The notes: generated by a model from the sequence alone, not told the origin. Counted from the stretch's first letter, positions 18,278 to 30,170 are shown. The stretch: DNA of 64,000 nucleotides from Pseudoxanthomonas sangjuensis (GCF_010211755.1 NZ_PDWR01000003.1:1-64000), one strand, 5' to 3'. Numbers and translations: made by a program.

Positions 18278-20431
18278 TCAGCGCCAGTACTTGATGAGCG
18301 CGGCCAGAAGAACGATCAGGCCGAGGATCATCGCGAAGGCGTAGTGGTAGAGGAAACCGGACTGGGTGCGGCGCAGCAGGCTGGCGGCCACGTCGACCAC
18401 CCGCGCGCTGCCGTTGACCGCGACGCCGTCGATCAGCTTGCTGTCGAAGAAGCGCGACAGCTTGCCCAGCTGCACGCCGCCGCCGGCGAAGCCGTTGATC
18501 CACAGGTGGTCGGCCCAGTATTTCTGGTCGAGGATGTTGGCGAGGAACGCGCCGAGCTTGCTGTGGCGCATCTTCGCCGGCAGTTCCGGGCGGAACAGGT
18601 ACAGGAAGGTCGCCAGGGCGAAGCCGGCCAGGGTCAGCCAGAACGGCCACGCGGTGAAGCCGTGCAGCGCGAACCGGACCGGACCATGCCAGGCTTCCTC
18701 GCCGACCGTGGCGACGGTGTCGCGCGCCGATTCGTAGAACTGGATCGCCGCGCCGAAGAAGTTCGTCGCCGGCCACGGGCCGTGTTCGGCGGCGTGGTGG
18801 CCCAGCCAGTCGGTGCCGAACAGCATCGGACCCGCGGTGAAGAAGCCGATCAGGACCGACGGGATCGCCAGCAGGATCAGCGGCACGGTCACCACCTTCG
18901 GCGATTCGTGCGGCGTGTGCGCGTGGCGGTCGTCGTGGCCGTGGCCGTGCGTCTCTTCGTGCTCGTGCGCGAGTGCTTCCTCGTGCTCGGTGGAATCCGC
19001 TTCCGGCGCGATGTAATGGTCCGGCGCCGGGTCGTGGAAGCGTTCCTTGCCGTGGAAGGTCAGGTACAGCAGGCGGAAGCTGTAGAAGCTGGTCACGAAC
19101 ACGCCGGCCAGCACCGCCCAGTAGCCGTAGCTAGCGATCCAGTTGTGCGCCTCGTGGGCGTGGACCGCGGCGGCTTCGATGATCGTGTCCTTCGAGTAGA
19201 AGCCGCTGAAGAACGGCGTGCCGACCAGGGCCAGCGTGCCGATCACGCTGGTGGCATAGGTGATCGGCATGTACTTGCGCAGGCCGCCCATCCGGCGCAT
19301 GTCCTGCTCGTGGTGCATGCCGATGATCACCGAGCCGGCGGCCAGGAACAGCAGCGCCTTGAAGAAGGCGTGGGTCATCAGGTGGAACACCGCCGCCGAG
19401 TACGCCGACACGCCCAGCGCCACGGTCATGTAGCCCAGCTGCGACAGCGTCGAGTACGCGACCACGCGCTTGATGTCGTTCTGCACGATGCCGATCAGGC
19501 CGGTGAAGAACGCGGTGGTGGCGCCGATGAACAGCACGAAATTCAGCGCCGTTTCCGACAGCTCGAACAGCGGCGACATGCGCGCGACCATGAAGATGCC
19601 GGCGGTGACCATCGTCGCGGCGTGGATCAGCGCCGAGATCGGGGTCGGGCCCTCCATCGAGTCCGGCAGCCACACGTGCAGCGGCACCTGCGCCGACTTG
19701 CCCATCGCGCCGATGAACAGGCAGATGCAGATGATCGTGGCGATCTGCCACGGGTGGCCCGCGACCAGCTCGACGCTGGCGCCGGCGATCAGCGGCGCGC
19801 TGGCGAACACCTGGCCGTAGTCCAGCGTGCGGAACACCAGCAGCACCGCGGCGATGCCGAGCAGGAAGCCGAAGTCGCCGACGCGGTTGACCAGGAACGC
19901 CTTCAGGTTGGCGAAGATCGCCGTCGGCCGCTTGAACCAGAAGCCGATCAGCAGGTACGAGACCAGGCCCACCGCTTCCCAGCCGAAGAACAGTTGCAGG
20001 AAGTTGTTGCTCATCACCAGCATCAGCATGCTGAAGGTGAACAGCGAGATGTAGCTGAAGAAGCGCTGGTAGCCCGGGTCGTCGGCCATGTAGCCGATGG
20101 TGTAGACGTGGACCAGCAGCGAGACGAAGGTCACCACGACCATCATCATCGCGGTCAGGTTGTCGACCATGAAGCCGACATGGAACGAAAACGCGCCGGT
20201 CTGCAGGAAGGTGTAGACGTTCTGGTTGAACGGCGAGGCGCCCTGCCCGACCAGCTGGTACAGCACCCAGCACGAGATGGCGCAGCTGGCGGCGACGCCG
20301 AGGATGGTGACCCAGTGCGCGCCGGCGCGGCCGACCTGGCGGCCGAACAGGCCGGCGACGATGCTGCCCAGCAGCGGCAGCAGCGGCACCAGCAGCAACA
20401 GGTTCTTCGAAAGGACGATTTCTTCGGTCAT
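18278..20431 (-). CDS. nuoL: NADH-quinone oxidoreductase subunit L
   Basis: The largest membrane subunit of complex I (717 residues), with about 15-16 helices and the long amphipathic lateral helix near the C-terminus that runs along the membrane arm. Conserved blocks are FFGWEAVGLVSYLLIGFW, GAMGKSAQVPLHVWLPDSME and VAYSTLSQLGYMTVALGV. A loop near residues 475-505 is unusually His-rich (STEHEEALAHEHEETHGHGH, then DDRHAHTPHE), nine His in 30 residues. The start ATG at 20431 lies seven bases after the nuoK stop. Confidence 0.97.
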   Translation of the reverse strand: MTEEIVLSKNLLLLVPLLPLLGSIVAGLFGRQVGRAGAHWVTILGVAASCAISCWVLYQLVGQGASPFNQNVYTFLQTGAFSFHVGFMVDNLTAMMMVVVTFVSLLVHVYTIGYMADDPGYQRFFSYISLFTFSMLMLVMSNNFLQLFFGWEAVGLVSYLLIGFWFKRPTAIFANLKAFLVNRVGDFGFLLGIAAVLLVFRTLDYGQVFASAPLIAGASVELVAGHPWQIATIICICLFIGAMGKSAQVPLHVWLPDSMEGPTPISALIHAATMVTAGIFMVARMSPLFELSETALNFVLFIGATTAFFTGLIGIVQNDIKRVVAYSTLSQLGYMTVALGVSAYSAAVFHLMTHAFFKALLFLAAGSVIIGMHHEQDMRRMGGLRKYMPITYATSVIGTLALVGTPFFSGFYSKDTIIEAAAVHAHEAHNWIASYGYWAVLAGVFVTSFYSFRLLYLTFHGKERFHDPAPDHYIAPEADSTEHEEALAHEHEETHGHGHDDRHAHTPHESPKVVTVPLILLAIPSVLIGFFTAGPMLFGTDWLGHHAAEHGPWPATNFFGAAIQFYESARDTVATVGEEAWHGPVRFALHGFTAWPFWLTLAGFALATFLYLFRPELPAKMRHSKLGAFLANILDQKYWADHLWINGFAGGGVQLGKLSRFFDSKLIDGVAVNGSARVVDVAASLLRRTQSGFLYHYAFAMILGLIVLLAALIKYWR

Positions 20432-20438
20432 CGGGACA

Positions 20439-20744
20439 TCAGCCTTTCAGGGAGTCGACTTCGGCCACGTTGATCGTGCGCCGGCTGCGGAACAGCGCGA
20501 CCAGGATCGCCAGGCCGATTGCCGCTTCGGCGGCCGCGACGGTCAGGATGAAGAACACGAACAGCTGCCCGGCCGGGTCGCCGAGCTGGCGCGAGAACGC
20601 GACGAAATTGATGTTGACCGACAGCAGCATCAGCTCGATCGACATCAGCAGCACGATCACGTTCTTGCGGTTGAGGAAGATGCCGGCCAGGCTGATGCAG
20701 AACAGCACCGCGCCGAGGAAGAGGATGTGTCCGAGGGCGATCAC
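20439..20744 (-). CDS. nuoK: NADH-quinone oxidoreductase subunit K
   Basis: A 101-residue, three-helix membrane subunit of complex I. It contains [20 protein letters not shown] with the conserved Glu of the proton path and [15 protein letters not shown] with the second Glu. The GTG start at 20744 overlaps the nuoJ stop by four bases (GTGA), a coupled junction. Length equals the E. coli protein (about 100). Confidence 0.97.
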   Translation of the reverse strand: MIALGHILFLGAVLFCISLAGIFLNRKNVIVLLMSIELMLLSVNINFVAFSRQLGDPAGQLFVFFILTVAAAEAAIGLAILVALFRSRRTINVAEVDSLKG

Positions 20745-21382
20745 GGCTGGGCCTCCTTGGTTTCGGCGACGGCCGGCGCCGGCGTCTCCGCCGGCATGCG
20801 GACCAGGCGGACGCGGTCGGAAGCCTTCACCCGCGACTGCTCGCCCGCGTTCTGCATCTTCACCCCGGTGCGCTTGCGCAGGGTGAGCATCACCGCCGCG
20901 ATCACCGCCACGGTCAGGATCACCGCGGCGAATTCGAACGGCAGCAGGAATTCGGTGAACAGCGTGTTCGCCAGCCAGGTGATGTTCGAGGCGTCGGCGG
21001 CCTGCGACGCGGCGTTGGCCGGCAGCGGGTCCATGCTCTTGGCCTTGATCCCGATCAGCGCCAGCATCTCGACCAGCATCGCCACCGCGACCACCAGGCC
21101 GACGGGCAGGAACCTGACCCAGCCTTCGCGCAGCTTGGCGACGTCGATGTCGAGCATCATCACCACGAACAGGAACAGCACCATCACCGCGCCGACGTAG
21201 ACCAGCACCAGCGCCACGCCGAGGAATTCGGCGCCGACCAGGATCCAGGTGCAGGCCACCGAGAAGAAGGTCAGGATCAGGCACAGCACCGCGTGCACGG
21301 GGTTGCGCAGGCTGATCACGCCGAGCGCGGCGATGGCCGCGATCAGGGCGAAGGCGTCGAAGGTAATCAGTACCCAGTCCAT
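20741..21382 (-). CDS. nuoJ: NADH-quinone oxidoreductase subunit J
   Basis: A 213-residue five-helix membrane subunit of complex I, with [20 protein letters not shown] and [20 protein letters not shown], the conserved TM3 carrying the pi-bulge seen in structures. The C-terminal ~45 residues after the last helix are hydrophilic and end in an Ala/Pro/Glu tail. It overlaps nuoK (GTGA). Confidence 0.96.
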   Translation of the reverse strand: MDWVLITFDAFALIAAIAALGVISLRNPVHAVLCLILTFFSVACTWILVGAEFLGVALVLVYVGAVMVLFLFVVMMLDIDVAKLREGWVRFLPVGLVVAVAMLVEMLALIGIKAKSMDPLPANAASQAADASNITWLANTLFTEFLLPFEFAAVILTVAVIAAVMLTLRKRTGVKMQNAGEQSRVKASDRVRLVRMPAETPAPAVAETKEAQP

Positions 21383-21403
21383 CGTGCTCTCTTCGTCGTG
21401 TTC

Positions 21404-21892
21404 TCAGCGGTAGGCGGCGTCGGCGGCGCGGCGCTCGGCGATCTCGGCTTCCAGTCGGTCGCCGATCGCCAGCAGCTGCGGCTTGGTGACGATGTTCTCG
21501 CCGCGCTTCTCGAAGTGGTAATCCAGGATGTGCGTCTCGACGATCGAGTCCACCGGGCAGCTTTCCTCGCAGAAGCCGCAGTAGATGCACTTGAACAGGT
21601 CGATCTCGTAGCGCGTGGTGCGGCGGGTGCCGTCCTCGCGCCGGGTCGAGTCGATGGTGATCGCCAGCGCCGGGCACACCGCCTCGCACAACTTGCAGGC
21701 GATGCAGCGCTCCTCGCCGTTCGGGTAGCGGCGCAGCGCGTGCAGGCCGCGGAAGCGCGGCGACTGCGGGAAGCGCTCGAACGGGAAGATCATGGTGTAT
21801 TTCGGCTTGAAGGCGTACTTCAGCGTCAGCCACAGGCCGCCGAGCAGCTCCAGCAGCATCAGGCTCTTGAAGTAATGGACGATCTTGTTCAT
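21404..21892 (-). CDS. nuoI: NADH-quinone oxidoreductase subunit I
   Basis: A 162-residue peripheral-arm subunit carrying two [4Fe-4S] clusters (N6a, N6b): [16 protein letters not shown] and [35 protein letters not shown] at 21892 is the family N-terminus; an in-frame GTG at 21904 adds four unconserved residues. The nuoH stop lies inside that extension, with AGGAA just before the ATG. Confidence 0.97.
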   Translation of the reverse strand: MNKIVHYFKSLMLLELLGGLWLTLKYAFKPKYTMIFPFERFPQSPRFRGLHALRRYPNGEERCIACKLCEAVCPALAITIDSTRREDGTRRTTRYEIDLFKCIYCGFCEESCPVDSIVETHILDYHFEKRGENIVTKPQLLAIGDRLEAEIAERRAADAAYR

Positions 21893-21896
21893 TTCC

Positions 21897-22994
21897 TCAG
21901 ACACCCTTCTGCACGTAGCCGTAGAACACCAGCAGCGCCGCGACCGCGATCCAGGCGATGGTCAGCGGGATGAACACCTTCCAGCCCAGGCGCATGATCT
22001 GGTCGTAGCGGTAGCGCGGGAAGCTGGCGCGGAACCAGATGTAGGCGCTCATGAAGAAGAACACCTTGACGAACAGCCACGGCCAGCCGCCCTTCCACAG
22101 CCAGTCGACGAACGGCGAGACGTCGCCGAGGTCCAGCCAGCCCTGCACCGGGCTCAGCCAGCCGCCGAGGAAGAAGATCGTGATCAGGAAGCTGATCAGG
22201 ATCATGTTGGCGTATTCGGCCAGGAAGAACAGCGAGAACGCGGCGCCGGAGTATTCGACCATGTGGCCGGCGACGATCTCCGATTCGCCCTCGACCACGT
22301 CGAACGGCGCGCGATTGGTCTCGGCCACGCCGGACACCCAGTACACGACGAACAGCGGCAGCAGCGGCAGCCAGAACCACTCGAACAGGCCGGCGTCGCC
22401 GCGCTGCGCTTCGACGATCCCGGACAGGTTCAGCGTGCCGGCGGCGATCATCACGCCGACCAGGGCGAAACCCATCGCGATTTCGTAGCTGACCACCTGC
22501 GCGGCCGAGCGCATCGCGCCGAGGAAGGCGTACTTCGAGTTCGACGCCCAGCCGGCGAGGATGATGCCGTACACGCCGAGCGAGGTCATCGCCAGCAGGT
22601 ACAGCAGGCCGGCGTTGGCGTTCGACAGCACCAGCTGCACGTCGAAAGGCACCACCGCCCACGCGGCGAAGGCCGGGGCCAGGGTGATCAGCGGGGCGAG
22701 GATGTAGATCGTCTTCTGCGCGCTGCTCGGCTCGATGACTTCCTTGAACAGCAGCTTGAACACGTCGGCGAAGGCCTGGAACAGGCCGCCGAAGCCGACG
22801 TACATCGGCCCGTGGCGGACGTGCATCCAGCCGATCAGCTTGCGCTCCCAGACCACGTAGAAGGCCACGGCGACGATGACCGGCACCGCGATCACCAGGA
22901 TCTTCAGCACGGTCCACAGCACCAGTCCGCCGGCGCCGAGGGCGAGGAACCAGTCGCGCAGCGGGCCGGCCAGGTTGATCAGCAACTCGTTCAT
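21897..22994 (-). CDS. nuoH: NADH-quinone oxidoreductase subunit H
   Basis: A 365-residue eight-helix membrane subunit that links the quinone site to the membrane arm. Conserved segments are [40 protein letters not shown] (the acidic loop at the quinone channel) and [19 protein letters not shown]. The ATG overlaps the nuoG stop by four bases (ATGA). Confidence 0.97.
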   Translation of the reverse strand: MNELLINLAGPLRDWFLALGAGGLVLWTVLKILVIAVPVIVAVAFYVVWERKLIGWMHVRHGPMYVGFGGLFQAFADVFKLLFKEVIEPSSAQKTIYILAPLITLAPAFAAWAVVPFDVQLVLSNANAGLLYLLAMTSLGVYGIILAGWASNSKYAFLGAMRSAAQVVSYEIAMGFALVGVMIAAGTLNLSGIVEAQRGDAGLFEWFWLPLLPLFVVYWVSGVAETNRAPFDVVEGESEIVAGHMVEYSGAAFSLFFLAEYANMILISFLITIFFLGGWLSPVQGWLDLGDVSPFVDWLWKGGWPWLFVKVFFFMSAYIWFRASFPRYRYDQIMRLGWKVFIPLTIAWIAVAALLVFYGYVQKGV

Positions 22995-25240
22995 GCGGCC
23001 ACCACCGTGATGCGTCCGGCGCCGAGCGGCGCGGTCGCGCCATGCCCGGCTTCGATCCAGGCCGCACCTTGCGCGACCGCCTTGTCGACGACGACCGGCA
23101 GGCTGGCGGTGCCCGCGGCCGAGCCGACCTTGGCCACCTGCCCCGCCGCCACGCCCGCGGCCTGCGCGTCGGCCGGGTTCAGCACGATGCGCGGGCCGAC
23201 GTTGAGCGGATGCGCCTGCAGCGCGGCGGCGCGGCGCACCGTGGCGTCGGGGCGGTAGATGCCGGTGGCGGCGACGGCCTCGAGGCCGCCCGTTTCGACC
23301 GCGGGCGCGGCCGACGCGTTCGGCGCGAACGCCCCATTGCGCGCGCCGACCAGCGCGCGCGCGCCGGCCAGGTCGGTGAATTCGAACGCCGGCAGCCCCA
23401 GTTCGCCGCCGAGCGCGCGCAACACGCGCCAGCCGTCGCGCGCCTCGCCCGGCTGCTTGCCGCCCGGCAGCGCGATCTGCACGGTGCCGTCGAGGTTGAC
23501 CAGCGTGCCCTCGATTTCCGGCAGCGCGCCGATCGGCAGGATCACGTCGGCGACCGCGCGGGTGGAAGCGCAGGCGTAATGGCTGAACGCGACGACCCTG
23601 GCCGCGCCCAGCGCCTGCATCGCGGCCGCGGGATCGGCGAAGTCGAGGCCCGGCTCGATGCCGTAGATCACGTAGGCCTTGCGCGGGTCGGCGAACTGCG
23701 GGGCGACGGCGCGGCCCTTCGGCAGGAAACCGATCTGCGCGAGGCCCAGCGCATTCGCGCCCTGCGGGATGCGGCACAGCTTCGCGCCGGTCGCGGCGGC
23801 GAAATCGCGCGCGGCCTTGCGCAGCTGCGCGGCCTGCGGGTGGTTCTCGGCGATCGCGCCGACGATGACCGCCGCGTGGTTCGCGCCCTTCGCCGCCTCG
23901 ACCAGCGCGGCGTCGCCGAGCGCGCCGGCCAGTTGCGACGGCGGCACGATGCGCTTGCTCGCCGCGGAGAAGGTGAAGTCGAAGTCGACCGGGTTGACCA
24001 CGTGCACCTTCGCGCCGTTGCGCACCGCCTTGCGGATGCGCTGGTGCAGCAGCGGCAGTTCGTGGCGGATGTTGCTGCCGAAGACCACGATGGCGTCGGC
24101 CTTCTCGATCTCGGCCAGCGGCATCGCGAACGGCTCGGCCACGGCGGCATCGGAGAAGTCGCGGTTGGAGATGCGGTGGTCGATATTGCCGCTGCCCAGT
24201 TCCTCGGCCAGCGTGGCGAGCAGGCCGCCCTCTTCCGCCGAAGTCGCCGGATGCGCCAGCACGCCGAGGTCGTCGCCCCGGTTGGCGCGCAGGATTTCCG
24301 CGGCGGCGTTCAGCGCCTCGGCCCACGACACCTCGCGCCATTCGCCGTCGATCTTGCGCAGCGGCTTCACCGCGCGGTCTTCGGCGTACAGGCCCTGGTG
24401 CGAATAGCGGTCGCGGTCGGACAGCCAGCACTCGTTGACCGCCTCGTTGTCGCGCGGCACGGTGCGCAGCACTTCACCGCGGCGCACGTGCAGGAACAGG
24501 TTGCTGCCCATCGCGTCGTGCCAGCCCAGCGACGGGCGCGCCTGCAGGTCCCACGGCCGCGCGCGGAACTGGAACACCTTGTTGGTCAGCGCGCCGACCG
24601 GGCACACGTCGACGACGTTGCCGGACAGCTCGGTGGTCAGCGGCTTGCCGTCGTAGGTGCCGATCTGCAGGTTCTCGCCGCGGTACATGCCCCCCAGCTC
24701 GTAGGTGCCGGCGATCTCCGCGGTGAAACGGATGCAGCGCGTGCACTGGATGCAGCGGGTCATCTCGGTGGCGACCAGCGGGCCGATGTCCTCGTCCGGC
24801 ACGGTGCGCTTGCGTTCCTGGAAGCGGCTGACCGAACGGCCGTAGCCCAGCGACAGGTCCTGCAGTTCGCACTCGCCGCCCTGGTCGCAGATCGGGCAGT
24901 CGAGCGGATGGTTGATCAGCAGGAACTCCATCACGTTGCGCTGCGCCTTCAGCGCCTTCTCGTTGCGCGTGAACACCTTCATGCCGTCGGCCACCGGGGT
25001 GGCGCAGGCCGGCGACGGCTTCGGCGCGGAACGACCGCCCATCTCGGTGTCGACCAGGCACATGCGGCAGTTCGCCGCGATGGCCAGCTTGTCGTGGTAG
25101 CAGAAGCGCGGGATCGCGATGCCGGCCTTGTCCGCGGCCTGGATGATCATCGAACCCTTCGGCGCGGCCAGTTCGACGCCATCGATGAAGATGGTGACGT
25201 GGTCCGGCGGAAGGTTCGGGTTGACGGGCTGGGCGCTCAT
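22991..25240 (-). CDS. nuoG: NADH-quinone oxidoreductase subunit G
   Basis: A 749-residue iron-sulfur subunit. The N-terminal ferredoxin-like domain binds [2Fe-2S] with Cys from [16 protein letters not shown] and a later CAT. Next come the His/Cys N5 site in [14 protein letters not shown] and the N4 site with [10 protein letters not shown] and VDVCPVGAL. The remainder is a molybdopterin-oxidoreductase-like domain (about 220-650), here without cofactor chemistry. Both ends are ATGA overlaps, with nuoF upstream and nuoH downstream. The region 350-750 is Ala-rich and variable, as usual for NuoG. Confidence 0.96.
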   Translation of the reverse strand: MSAQPVNPNLPPDHVTIFIDGVELAAPKGSMIIQAADKAGIAIPRFCYHDKLAIAANCRMCLVDTEMGGRSAPKPSPACATPVADGMKVFTRNEKALKAQRNVMEFLLINHPLDCPICDQGGECELQDLSLGYGRSVSRFQERKRTVPDEDIGPLVATEMTRCIQCTRCIRFTAEIAGTYELGGMYRGENLQIGTYDGKPLTTELSGNVVDVCPVGALTNKVFQFRARPWDLQARPSLGWHDAMGSNLFLHVRRGEVLRTVPRDNEAVNECWLSDRDRYSHQGLYAEDRAVKPLRKIDGEWREVSWAEALNAAAEILRANRGDDLGVLAHPATSAEEGGLLATLAEELGSGNIDHRISNRDFSDAAVAEPFAMPLAEIEKADAIVVFGSNIRHELPLLHQRIRKAVRNGAKVHVVNPVDFDFTFSAASKRIVPPSQLAGALGDAALVEAAKGANHAAVIVGAIAENHPQAAQLRKAARDFAAATGAKLCRIPQGANALGLAQIGFLPKGRAVAPQFADPRKAYVIYGIEPGLDFADPAAAMQALGAARVVAFSHYACASTRAVADVILPIGALPEIEGTLVNLDGTVQIALPGGKQPGEARDGWRVLRALGGELGLPAFEFTDLAGARALVGARNGAFAPNASAAPAVETGGLEAVAATGIYRPDATVRRAAALQAHPLNVGPRIVLNPADAQAAGVAAGQVAKVGSAAGTASLPVVVDKAVAQGAAWIEAGHGATAPLGAGRITVVAA

Positions 25241-26598
25241 GCGGCCACCTTTTCGATCACGGTTCCCGCCTTGATGTCGTCGACCAGGAAGCGCTTGTTG
25301 ACGATCGCGTATTCGAATTCGTGCCAGAAGTGGCGCAGGAAGCCCTGCACCGGCCACGCCGCGGCTTCGCCGAAGGCGCAGATGGTGTGGCCTTCGATCT
25401 GCCCGGCGGCGGTGCGCAGCATCTGCAGGTCTTCCAGCGTCGCCTTCTGCTCGGCGATGCGGGTCAGCATGCGGTACATCCAGCCGGTGCCTTCGCGGCA
25501 CGGCGTGCACTGGCCGCAGCTTTCCTTGAAATAGAAGCGGCTGATGCGCTGGCAGGCGCGGACCATGCAGGTGGTCTCGTCCATGACCACGACCGCGCCC
25601 GAGCCGAGGCCGGAGCCGGCCTTCTGGATGCTGTCGTAGTCCATGGTCAGGCCCATCATCGTCTCGCCCGGCAGCACCGGCATCGACGAGCCGCCCGGGA
25701 TGACCGCCTTGATCTTGTGGCCGTTGCGGATGCCGCCGGCCATTTCCAGCAGCTCGGCGAACGGCGTGCCGAGGCGGATCTCGTAGTTGCCCGGCCTGGC
25801 GACGTGGCCGGAAACCGAGAAGATCTTGCAGCCGCCGTTGTTCGGCTTGCCCAGGTTGAGGAACCACTCCGCGCCGTTGCGCACGATCGCCGGCACCGAG
25901 GCGTAGGTCTCGGTGTTGTTGATCGTGGTCGGCTTGCCGTACAGGCCGAAGTTGGCCGGGAACGGCGGCTTGAAGCGCGGCTGGCCCTTCTTGCCTTCCA
26001 GCGACTCCATCAGCGCAGTTTCCTCGCCGCAGATGTAGGCGCCCGCGCCCAGCGCGTTGTAGATGTCGATGTCGACGCCGCTGCCGAGGATGTTCTTGCC
26101 CAGCCAGCCGTTGGCGTAGGCCTCGGCGGTGGCTTCCTCGAGGTGCTCGAACGGCTCGTGGTGGAACTCGCCGCGCAGGTAGTTGTAGCCGACGGTCGAG
26201 CCGGTGGCGTAGCAGGCGATCGCCATGCCCTCGATCACCGCGTGCGGGTTGTAGCGCAGGATGTCGCGGTCCTTGGCGGTGCCCGGCTCGGATTCGTCCG
26301 AATTGCAGAGGATGTACTTCTGCATGTCGCCCTTGGGCATGAAGCTCCACTTCAGGCCGGTCGGGAAGCCCGCGCCGCCGCGGCCGCGCAGGCCGGACTG
26401 CTTGACCATCTCGACGACGTCGGCCGGCGGGATCTTCTCGGTCAGGATCTTGCGCAGCGCCTGGTAGCCGCCGGTCTTCAGGTAGTTCTCGTACGCCCAC
26501 GGCTTGTCGAAGTGCAGCGTGGTGTAGACGGCCTGGTGCTCCTTCGGCGCGGGGCCGACGGGGCCATAGCCTTCGGATTTGTGCGGGTGGTGTGCCAT
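25237..26598 (-). CDS. nuoF: NADH-quinone oxidoreductase subunit F
   Basis: A 453-residue subunit that binds FMN and NADH and takes the hydride. [20 protein letters not shown] and [17 protein letters not shown] form the FMN/NADH pocket, [20 protein letters not shown] follows, and [18 protein letters not shown] plus HTICAFG hold the N3 [4Fe-4S] cluster. It begins [13 protein letters not shown] at 26598, eight bases after nuoE. Confidence 0.97.
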   Translation of the reverse strand: MAHHPHKSEGYGPVGPAPKEHQAVYTTLHFDKPWAYENYLKTGGYQALRKILTEKIPPADVVEMVKQSGLRGRGGAGFPTGLKWSFMPKGDMQKYILCNSDESEPGTAKDRDILRYNPHAVIEGMAIACYATGSTVGYNYLRGEFHHEPFEHLEEATAEAYANGWLGKNILGSGVDIDIYNALGAGAYICGEETALMESLEGKKGQPRFKPPFPANFGLYGKPTTINNTETYASVPAIVRNGAEWFLNLGKPNNGGCKIFSVSGHVARPGNYEIRLGTPFAELLEMAGGIRNGHKIKAVIPGGSSMPVLPGETMMGLTMDYDSIQKAGSGLGSGAVVVMDETTCMVRACQRISRFYFKESCGQCTPCREGTGWMYRMLTRIAEQKATLEDLQMLRTAAGQIEGHTICAFGEAAAWPVQGFLRHFWHEFEYAIVNKRFLVDDIKAGTVIEKVAA

Positions 26599-26606
26599 GC
26601 CGCGAC

Positions 26607-27134
26607 TCACTCCAGTCCGTCGAGCAGCTCGTCGACCTTCTCGGGCGTGAGCTTCTCGTGGTAATGACCGTTGATGACGACCACCGGCGCGCCGCAGCAC
26701 GCGGCCACGCACTCTTCCTCGCGCTTGAGGTAGACGCGGCCGTCGGCGGTGGATTCGCCCAGCTTGCAGCCGAGCTTCTTCTCGGCGTGCGCGACCAGGT
26801 CCTGCGCGCCGTTGAGCCAGCAGCTGATGTTGGTGCAGAAGGCGACGTTGTTGCGGCCGACCTTCTCGGTCTCGAACATCGAGTAGAAGCTGGCGACCTC
26901 GTAGGCCCACACCGGCGGGATTTCCAGGTACTTGGCGACCGCGGCGATCAGCTCGTCGGTCAGCCAGCCGCCGTTCTGCTCCTGCGCCGCGTGCAGCCCC
27001 TGCAGTACCGCGGAACGCTTGCGGTCCGGCGGGAACTTGGTCAGCCAGTGGTCGATGTGCGCGCGGGTTTCCGCGCTCAGCGCGACCAGCGGATCGACCG
27101 CCCGCGCCTTTTCGAAATTGCCCGTGGCCCTCAT
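26607..27134 (-). CDS. nuoE: NADH-quinone oxidoreductase subunit E
   Basis: A 175-residue thioredoxin-like subunit holding the N1a [2Fe-2S] cluster. The four ligands are in CTNISC (about residues 100-105) and CVAACC. The N-terminal helical bundle has [20 protein letters not shown]. The ATG overlaps the nuoD stop by ATGA. Confidence 0.96.
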   Translation of the reverse strand: MRATGNFEKARAVDPLVALSAETRAHIDHWLTKFPPDRKRSAVLQGLHAAQEQNGGWLTDELIAAVAKYLEIPPVWAYEVASFYSMFETEKVGRNNVAFCTNISCWLNGAQDLVAHAEKKLGCKLGESTADGRVYLKREEECVAACCGAPVVVINGHYHEKLTPEKVDELLDGLE

Positions 27135-28435
27135 CGGTCCACCTCACCGAATACCAGATCGTAGGTGCCGATCATCGCGACGACGTCGGCGAGAAGATGC
27201 CCGCGCACCACGCTGTCCATCGACGACAGGTGGGCGAAGCCCGGCGCGCGCAGGTGCACGCGGAACGGCTTGTTGGCGCCGTCGGAAACCAGGTAGCAGC
27301 CGAACTCGCCCTTAGGCGCCTCGACCGCGGCGTAGGTCTCGCCGGCCGGCACGCAATAGCCTTCGCTGAACAGCTTGAAGTGGTGGATCAGCGCTTCCAT
27401 GTCGTCCTTCATGGCCTCGCGCTTCGGCGGCGCGACCTTGAAGTTGTCGACGATCACCGGGCCGGGGTTGGCCTTCAGCCACTTCACGCACTGGCCGATG
27501 ATGCGGATCGACTGGCGCATTTCCGCCACGCGCACCAGGTAGCGGTCGTAGCAGTCGCCGTTGACGCCGACCGGGATGTCGAAGTCGACCTCGGCGTACT
27601 TGGCGTACGGCTGCTTCTTGCGCAGGTCCCACTCGATGCCCGAGCCGCGCAGCATCACCCCGGTCATGCCCCACGCCTTGGCGTGTTCCGGGCTGACCAC
27701 GCCGATGTTCACGGTGCGCTGCTTCCAGATGCGGTTGTCGGTCAGCAGGGTTTCGTATTCGTCGAAGCGCTTCGGGAATTCCTCGACCAGGTTCTCGAGG
27801 AAGTCGAGCATCGTGCCTTCGCGCGCGGCGTTCATCTTCTGCAACGCCTTGCCCTTGTGCCAGCGCGATTCCTTGTACTTCGGCATGCGGTCCGGCAGGT
27901 CGCGGTAGACGCCGCCCGGGCGATAGTAGGTCGCGTGCATGCGCGCGCCGCTGACCGCCTCGTAGCAGTCCATCAGCTCCTCGCGCTCGCGGAACGCGTA
28001 CAGCATCACCGCCATCGCGCCGAGGTCGAGCGCGTTCGAACCGACCCACATCAGGTGGTTGCGGATGCGGGTGATCTCGTCGAACAGGGTGCGGATCCAC
28101 TGCGCGCGCTCCGGCACCTCGATCCCCATCAGGTTCTCGATGGCGCGCACGTAGGCGTGCTCGTTGCACATCATCGACACGTAGTCGAGGCGGTCCATGT
28201 AGCCGATCGACTGGTTGAACGGCTTGGACTCGGCCAGCTTCTCGGTCCCACGGTGCAGCAGGCCGATGTGCGGGTCGGCGCGGACCACGGTTTCGCCGTC
28301 CATCTCCAGGATCAGGCGCAGCACGCCGTGCGCGGCCGGGTGCTGCGGGCCGAAGTTCATCGTGTAGTTGCGGATCTCCTGCCTGCTTTCGGCGGGGTTG
28401 CTCGCAAAAGCCACGTTGGCGGGGTGTGCGCTCAC
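27131..28435 (-). CDS. nuoD: NADH-quinone oxidoreductase subunit D
   Basis: The 49-kDa subunit (434 residues), related to [NiFe]-hydrogenase large subunits, forming the quinone pocket with NuoB. Conserved parts are [20 protein letters not shown] (with the quinone-binding His), [28 protein letters not shown] and the C-terminal DLVFGEVDR. The start is GTG at 28435, overlapping the nuoC stop (GTGA). About 18 residues precede the conserved core. Confidence 0.97.
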   Translation of the reverse strand: MSAHPANVAFASNPAESRQEIRNYTMNFGPQHPAAHGVLRLILEMDGETVVRADPHIGLLHRGTEKLAESKPFNQSIGYMDRLDYVSMMCNEHAYVRAIENLMGIEVPERAQWIRTLFDEITRIRNHLMWVGSNALDLGAMAVMLYAFREREELMDCYEAVSGARMHATYYRPGGVYRDLPDRMPKYKESRWHKGKALQKMNAAREGTMLDFLENLVEEFPKRFDEYETLLTDNRIWKQRTVNIGVVSPEHAKAWGMTGVMLRGSGIEWDLRKKQPYAKYAEVDFDIPVGVNGDCYDRYLVRVAEMRQSIRIIGQCVKWLKANPGPVIVDNFKVAPPKREAMKDDMEALIHHFKLFSEGYCVPAGETYAAVEAPKGEFGCYLVSDGANKPFRVHLRAPGFAHLSSMDSVVRGHLLADVVAMIGTYDLVFGEVDR

Positions 28436-29178
28436 TTCTTCGCTCCTTCGCGCTGCTCGCCCGACGCGGTCGCATAGCGGGCATCGTCGCGGATCACGCG
28501 CGGCACGCCGACGCGCGGCTCCACCGAGGTCACCGGCTCGTAGACCACGCGCTTCTTCTCTTCGTCGTAGCGGACCTCGACGTTGCCGATCAGCGGGAAA
28601 TCCTTGCGGAACGGATGGCCGACGAAGCCGTAGTCGGTCAGGATGCGGCGCAGGTCCGGATGGCCCTCGAAGACGATGCCGTACAGGTCGAAGGCCTCGC
28701 GCTCGAACCAGTTGGCGCCCGGCCACACGTCGACCACCGAAGCCACCACCGGCACGTCGTCGTTCGGGGCGAAACAGCGCACGCGCAGGCGGCGGTTGTG
28801 CCGGTACGACAGCAGGTGCGCGACCACGGCGAAACGGTTTTGCGGTGCGGCGACGGGCTGCGCGCCGGCGTCGCCCTGCTCAGCGGTCAGCGCCTCGCCC
28901 CAGGCGAAGCGGCCGGCGCCCTTGCCTTCGACGCCGCGGCTGAAGCCCTGCGACGACACGTCGCTGGTATCCCACTCGTCGCTGCCGTAGCTGAAGTAAT
29001 CGACGCCGCACAGGTCGACCAGCTGCTCGAAGCCGAATTCGTCGCGCAGCGCGACCGCGGTGTCGTGCCACTGCGGCGAGGGCACCTCGACGGTGGTCTC
29101 GCCGCGCGCTTCGGTCACGGTCGCGCCGGCGAAGCGCGCGCGCAATTGTTCGGCGAAGTTTTGGGCTTGCTCTGCCAT
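28432..29178 (-). CDS. nuoC: NADH-quinone oxidoreductase subunit C
   Basis: A 248-residue 30-kDa-type subunit of the peripheral arm. The signature is near the middle: [20 protein letters not shown], then [20 protein letters not shown]. An Ala/Gly-rich insertion (about 75-112) interrupts the N-terminal domain, which I believe is usual in xanthomonads. It is separate from NuoD, unlike the CD fusion of E. coli. Confidence 0.96.
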   Translation of the reverse strand: MAEQAQNFAEQLRARFAGATVTEARGETTVEVPSPQWHDTAVALRDEFGFEQLVDLCGVDYFSYGSDEWDTSDVSSQGFSRGVEGKGAGRFAWGEALTAEQGDAGAQPVAAPQNRFAVVAHLLSYRHNRRLRVRCFAPNDDVPVVASVVDVWPGANWFEREAFDLYGIVFEGHPDLRRILTDYGFVGHPFRKDFPLIGNVEVRYDEEKKRVVYEPVTSVEPRVGVPRVIRDDARYATASGEQREGAKK

Positions 29179-29235
29179 GGGGCGTGGCGTGCCTTGCTCT
29201 TGGGTATTGAGGGGGATTACCGGGCTTCCGGACGC

Positions 29236-29823
29236 TTACTTGCCCGCAACCAGGACTTTCTTTTCCTGCTTGTTGGCGATGCTCTGCGTGCGCCAGATCT
29301 TCTTCTGCAGCTGCAGGATGCCGTAGACCAGCGCCTCGGCGGTCGGCGGGCAACCCGGCACGTAGATGTCGACCGGCACGATGCGGTCGCAACCGCGCAC
29401 CACCGAGTACGAGTAATGGTAGTAACCGCCGCCGTTCGCGCAGCTGCCCATCGAGATCACCCATTTCGGGTCGGGCATCTGGTCGTAGACCTTGCGCAGC
29501 GCCGGGGCCATCTTGTTGACCAGGGTGCCGGCCACGATCATCACGTCGGACTGGCGCGGCGACGGGCGGAACACCACGCCGTAGCGGTCCAGGTCCAAGC
29601 GCGCGGCGCCGGCGTGCATCATCTCGACCGCGCAGCAGGCCAGGCCGAAGGTCATCGGCCACATCGAGCCGGTGCGCGCCCAGTTCATCAGCGCATCGAC
29701 GCTGGTGGTCACGTAGCCCTTGTCGAGCAGCGGGTTCTCGCCCTCGGGGCGCAGGATGTCGTCGACCCGCCCTTCCGGGATCGGGTTGTTCATCAGTTTG
29801 TCGAGGGTCTGGATCACTCCCAT
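29236..29823 (-). CDS. nuoB: NADH-quinone oxidoreductase subunit B
   Basis: A 195-residue subunit with the terminal [4Fe-4S] cluster N2, ligated by tandem Cys in [13 protein letters not shown], plus [20 protein letters not shown] and [15 protein letters not shown]. It begins [16 protein letters not shown] at 29823, overlapping the end of nuoA by 10 bases. A 57-base gap separates it from nuoC. Confidence 0.97.
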   Translation of the reverse strand: MGVIQTLDKLMNNPIPEGRVDDILRPEGENPLLDKGYVTTSVDALMNWARTGSMWPMTFGLACCAVEMMHAGAARLDLDRYGVVFRPSPRQSDVMIVAGTLVNKMAPALRKVYDQMPDPKWVISMGSCANGGGYYHYSYSVVRGCDRIVPVDIYVPGCPPTAEALVYGILQLQKKIWRTQSIANKQEKKVLVAGK

Positions 29824-30170
29824 TCGAGGGCTCCCTTCTTCCACACGTAAACGAAGCCCAGGAACAGCATGCCCACGAACAGGCCCATGGTGACCAGCGA
29901 GCGCGCGCCGATGTCCATGAACACCTGGGTCCACGGCACGATGAAGATGATTTCGAGATCGAACACGATGAACTGGATCGCGATCAGGTAGTAGCGCACG
30001 TCGAACTTCATGCGCGCGTCCTCGAACGCCTCGAAGCCGCATTCGTACGGCGACAGTTTCTCCGCGTCGGGCCGGCGCGGGCCGAGGAAACGACCGGCCA
30101 CCATCAGCGCGACGCCGATGCCGGTGGCGACGATCAGGAACAGCAGGGTCGGCAGGTAGTTGGCGAGCAC
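29814..30170 (-). CDS. nuoA: NADH-quinone oxidoreductase subunit A
   Basis: A 118-residue, three-helix membrane subunit next to the quinone site. It shows [20 protein letters not shown], with the switch-loop Cys, and [20 protein letters not shown]. The start is GTG at 30170 ([16 protein letters not shown]). It is the first gene of the nuo operon, and a promoter is visible about 120 bases upstream. Confidence 0.95.
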   Translation of the reverse strand: MLANYLPTLLFLIVATGIGVALMVAGRFLGPRRPDAEKLSPYECGFEAFEDARMKFDVRYYLIAIQFIVFDLEIIFIVPWTQVFMDIGARSLVTMGLFVGMLFLGFVYVWKKGALEWE

